The translations under genes were made by a program, and so were the position numbers. This document shows positions 5,387 to 7,138 of a stretch of 7,138 nt of DNA, one piece after another; position 1 is the stretch's first letter, and every line of letters starts with the position of its first letter. The stretch spans positions 1 to 7,138 of the forward strand of contig CAZAGT010000275.1 in the NCBI GenBank assembly GCA_964484515.1. The letters run 5' to 3'. The notes below the pieces were generated by a model. It had not been told where the DNA came from. It was given only the letters and a program-made list of their open reading frames with translations, and ran no database searches. This DNA is from CAZAGT01 sp964484515 (GTDB taxonomy: Bacteria > Desulfobacterota > DSM-4660 > Desulfatiglandales > HGW-15).

Positions 5387-6772
5387 CTATCCTCCTACCT
5401 TTTCCTCCACCAGATAGATGCCGTCGCCCTCCCCGGCAAGGTAAAGGAGACGATCGGGCGCGTCAAAGACGATTCGACCGCCTCCCATGGTAATGATGCC
5501 GTCATATCGTCGCCCCTCATTTTCGTCCACGATGACGAACCACTTGCCGCCCTGGAAGGCCGCGTAGGCCAGCCGTGCGCTGTCCGGACTGAAGACGATC
5601 GAGCTGGCGGCGATGCCATCGTATATCCGCCCTTCTTCCCCGTCCACAACGACGAGGGCTCGATCACCGACCCTGGCCATATGGGCCACGTGGGCCCCGT
5701 CCGGGCTGAAGACGGGGACGCCCTCTCCGATGGCGTCGTATCGCTTCCCCTCTTTTTCGTCCACGACCACAAGCGACTTGCCGCCCTGGAAGGCCGCATA
5801 GGCCATCCGCGCGCTGTCCGGGCTGAAGACCATCGAGCCGAGAGCGATGCCGCCATACCTGTTCCCCTCTTTCCCGTCTCGCACGACAAACATCCGATCA
5901 CCGGCCATGGCCCCATAAGCCACGTGCCTGCCATCCGGACTGAACATGAGACCGCCGATGCGGTCATACGGCTTTTCGCTCGTACCGTCGATGACCACAA
6001 ACCACTGATCGCCCGTTCGGGCCGCATAGGCGAGCCGTTTGCCGTCCGGGCTGAACCTGAGACCGGCGGTACCATCGTATTTCTCGCCTTCTGCAGCATC
6101 CACGATGACCATCCACCTGTTGTCCACTCGCGCGCCGTAAGCCATGCGACTGCCATCCGGACTGAACACGGGAGGCTCATCTGCAATGGCATCGTACGGT
6201 TTTCCCGCTTTGCCGTCGACCACAACGAACATCCTATCGCCGGCGCGCGCCCCATAGGCCACGCGATGGCCATCCGGGCTGAAGGTGAGGCCACCGATGC
6301 GATCATATGCGGGCCCCTCTTGGCCGTCCACGACCACGAACCATCGGCCGTCCCGGGAGGCCCCGTAGGCCGTCCGTTTACTATCCGGACTAAACGCAAA
6401 ACCACTGATGCGATCGTATGGTGTCCCCTCTTCTCTGCCATCGATCACGACCAACGTCTCGAGGCCTGCTTTGGCTGCATAAGCGACCCGCCGACTGTCC
6501 GGGCTGAAGGTCAGACCCCCGATGCTGTCATATCCTTTCCCTTGTTCACGGCCTACAACCACCAGCCACTTCTTATCCGACTGGACCGCGTAGGCCACCT
6601 GTCTGCTGTCCGGGCTCACCTTGAAAGACTCCGGCAACCACGCCGAAAAATCGACGTGGCTGACAAGTTTCTCCGTAACGATATTCCTGAAGCCTTCTTC
6701 CAAAGCCCTGGCGTTTAAGGCCATGAAGACCAGCAGGGCAGTCAAACATACCCCCATTCCCTTGTTCAACAT
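5387..6772 (-). CDS. Secreted WD40/PD40-like beta-propeller repeat protein
   Basis: The start at 6772 follows AAGGAGA with 9-base spacing; the frame extends to a GTG at 6799, which has no Shine-Dalgarno. It has 461 residues. Residues 1-23 form a signal peptide ending ALNARA. From about residue 48 to the end there are ten clear repeats of 37-39 residues with the pattern xFSPDgxrxAYgAraGdrwfVVVDGkegxxYDxI, then a degenerate eleventh ending LLYLAGEGDGIYLVEE. FSPD followed by AY is the hallmark of TolB/PD40-type propeller blades, and each repeat has room for four strands. No catalytic or membrane domain follows, so this is probably an exported binding protein. Most propellers have six to eight blades, so ten or eleven is high. 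Repeats 7-8 and 9-10 look like copies of one two-repeat unit, supported at DNA level. Frames opposite this gene are open only because of its repetitive codon pattern. Confidence 0.85.
   Translation of the reverse strand: MLNKGMGVCLTALLVFMALNARALEEGFRNIVTEKLVSHVDFSAWLPESFKVSPDSRQVAYAVQSDKKWLVVVGREQGKGYDSIGGLTFSPDSRRVAYAAKAGLETLVVIDGREEGTPYDRISGFAFSPDSKRTAYGASRDGRWFVVVDGQEGPAYDRIGGLTFSPDGHRVAYGARAGDRMFVVVDGKAGKPYDAIADEPPVFSPDGSRMAYGARVDNRWMVIVDAAEGEKYDGTAGLRFSPDGKRLAYAARTGDQWFVVIDGTSEKPYDRIGGLMFSPDGRHVAYGAMAGDRMFVVRDGKEGNRYGGIALGSMVFSPDSARMAYAAFQGGKSLVVVDEKEGKRYDAIGEGVPVFSPDGAHVAHMARVGDRALVVVDGEEGRIYDGIAASSIVFSPDSARLAYAAFQGGKWFVIVDENEGRRYDGIITMGGGRIVFDAPDRLLYLAGEGDGIYLVEEKVGG
5543..5851 (-). 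repeat. Duplicated segment inside the beta-propeller gene
   Basis: Bases 5543-5617 and 5777-5851 align without gaps, and by my count 66 of 75 bases are identical. The offset is 234 bases, equal to 78 codons or exactly two propeller repeats. The translations are FSPDSARLAYAAFQGGK and FSPDSARMAYAAFQGGK. This indicates in-frame duplication of a two-blade unit more recent than the other repeats, which share little DNA identity. Confidence 0.8.
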
Positions 6773-6809
6773 CTTGGCGCCTCTCCTTCCCTTGATCACA
6801 CGAAGACCA

Positions 6810-6828
6810 TCCGCTCCATCGGAGCGGA
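6810..6828 (-). promoter_or_regulatory. Leader hairpin upstream of the beta-propeller gene
   Basis: TCCGCTCC (6810-6817) and GGAGCGGA (6821-6828) form a perfect 8-bp stem with a 3-base loop, ending 37 bases before the propeller start codon. No T tract follows on the minus strand, so it is not a simple terminator. It could stabilise or modulate the transcript. No clear promoter is visible upstream. Confidence 0.4.
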
Positions 6829-6961
6829 CGTACCGGAAAAATGCGTCCTATTTCTTTGAGCCGGCATATACGCCTTGACCTGGCATCCCCTCCTTTTTTT
6901 TGCACCGGCGCATCAGCTCGGCAGGCCCAACAAGTGCCGCCCCAACCCCCACAGGCACGGA

Positions 6962-6992
6962 AATACGCCGCCGGCAAAACCGGCGGCGTATT
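6962..6992. terminator. Perfect 13-bp GC-rich hairpin, terminator-like but lacking a T tract
   Basis: AATACGCCGCCGG (6962-6974) pairs fully with 6980-6992 around a 5-base loop (CAAAA). The stem and loop geometry resemble the cyclase terminator. Neither strand has a T run after the stem: the plus strand continues CGGCATG and the minus strand TCCGTG. It may terminate a minus-strand gene ending beyond the right edge, or be an extragenic palindrome. It lies about 190 bases upstream of the propeller start. Confidence 0.5.
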
Positions 6993-7110
6993 CGGCATGC
7001 TCGAAAAATCGTATCAATTTAGATTTCTGAAACAAGTCAACGTCCGGTCATGAGGGGTCTCTTTTCAAAAACGAAACATTACCCGCTCGAACGCGGAAGA
7101 AGCTGCCAAG

Positions 7111-7133
7111 CTTGTCCGCCTCTGGCGGGCAAG
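7111..7133. repeat. REP-like hairpin at the right edge
   Basis: CTTGTCCGCC (7111-7120) and GGCGGGCAAG (7124-7133) form a 10-bp stem, with one G-T pair, around a TCT loop. A second GGCGGA at 7133-7138 can pair instead with TCCGCC at 7115-7120. Short GC-rich hairpins with a CCGCC-TCT-GGCGG core look like repetitive extragenic palindromes. No second copy is in the window, so repeat status is unproven. Confidence 0.45.
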
Positions 7134-7138
7134 GCGGA

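Noticed and set aside
5420..6640. Regularly spaced similar DNA segments that could suggest a CRISPR or tandem non-coding repeat
   Set aside because: The spacing is about 111-117 bases, the units are diverged and in frame, and they translate to FSPD propeller repeats of a single protein.
5395..6718. Long open frames on both strands over the propeller gene (about 345 codons each)
   Set aside because: They are by-products of the repetitive codon pattern of the beta-propeller gene. The propeller frame has the signal peptide, ribosome site and family repeats; the others have only low-complexity Trp/Ser/Arg or His/Pro-rich sequence.
6848..6886. 12-codon leader peptide (MPGQGVYAGSKK) behind an AGGAGG on the minus strand
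   Set aside because: The AGGAGG ends only 2 bases before the ATG, too close for normal initiation, and the peptide shows no attenuator-type residue run.
6925..6938. Sigma54-like GG-N10-GC pattern upstream of the propeller gene
   Set aside because: GGCAC is present but the -12 part reads GGGC rather than TTGC, and no activator gene or upstream activator sites are visible. A match to the minimal pattern is expected by chance.
7050..7138. Plus-strand frame starting MRGLFSKTKHYP that is open to the right edge
   Set aside because: No Shine-Dalgarno precedes it and it reads through the REP-like hairpin; nothing supports a gene start here.

Overview
The window looks like chromosomal DNA from a GC-rich, probably anaerobic bacterium. 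Strong Shine-Dalgarno sites, sigma70-type promoter hexamers, a classical intrinsic terminator and Sec signal peptides all point to a bacterium. The gene content (an ADP-forming acyl-CoA synthetase operon with an iron-type alcohol dehydrogenase, plus several secreted proteins) would suit a Desulfobacterota-like or similar uncultured lineage. That placement is a low-confidence inference, because no marker gene is present.

Left half, minus strand (about 3672 down to 1). A secreted cyclase-family (kynurenine-formamidase-like) metal hydrolase at 3672-2629 ends in a strong intrinsic terminator (2570-2531). A new promoter (-35 at 2432-2427, -10 at 2409-2404) then starts an operon: a sucC-like beta subunit (GTG start at 2366), a sucD-like alpha subunit 30 bases further on, and, 76 bases after that, the first 60 codons of an iron-containing alcohol dehydrogenase that runs off the left edge. 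The two synthetase subunits would interconvert a dicarboxylate (or similar acid) and its acyl-CoA with ATP. The dehydrogenase would handle an alcohol/aldehyde pair. Both substrate-facing loops of the synthetase differ from E. coli succinyl-CoA synthetase and lean toward the ATP-citrate-lyase side of the superfamily, so the real substrate is open.

Middle (3673-4551). About 880 bases carry no gene I can support. They include an AT-rich island with a perfect 16-bp palindrome and two further symmetric sequences, and an 18-bp inverted repeat just upstream of the cyclase gene.

Right half. A secreted HEAT-like alpha-solenoid protein (4552-5367, plus strand) converges with a secreted beta-propeller protein (6772-5387, minus strand); their stop codons are 19 bases apart. 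The propeller has ten clear 37-39-residue repeats plus a degenerate eleventh, and part of the array is a recent duplication of a two-repeat unit. Upstream of it lie a leader hairpin, a perfect 13-bp stem at 6962-6992 and a REP-like hairpin at the right edge.

No RNA gene, insertion sequence, CRISPR array or defence system is visible. The most worthwhile leads are the non-canonical synthetase with its linked dehydrogenase, and the expanding propeller.
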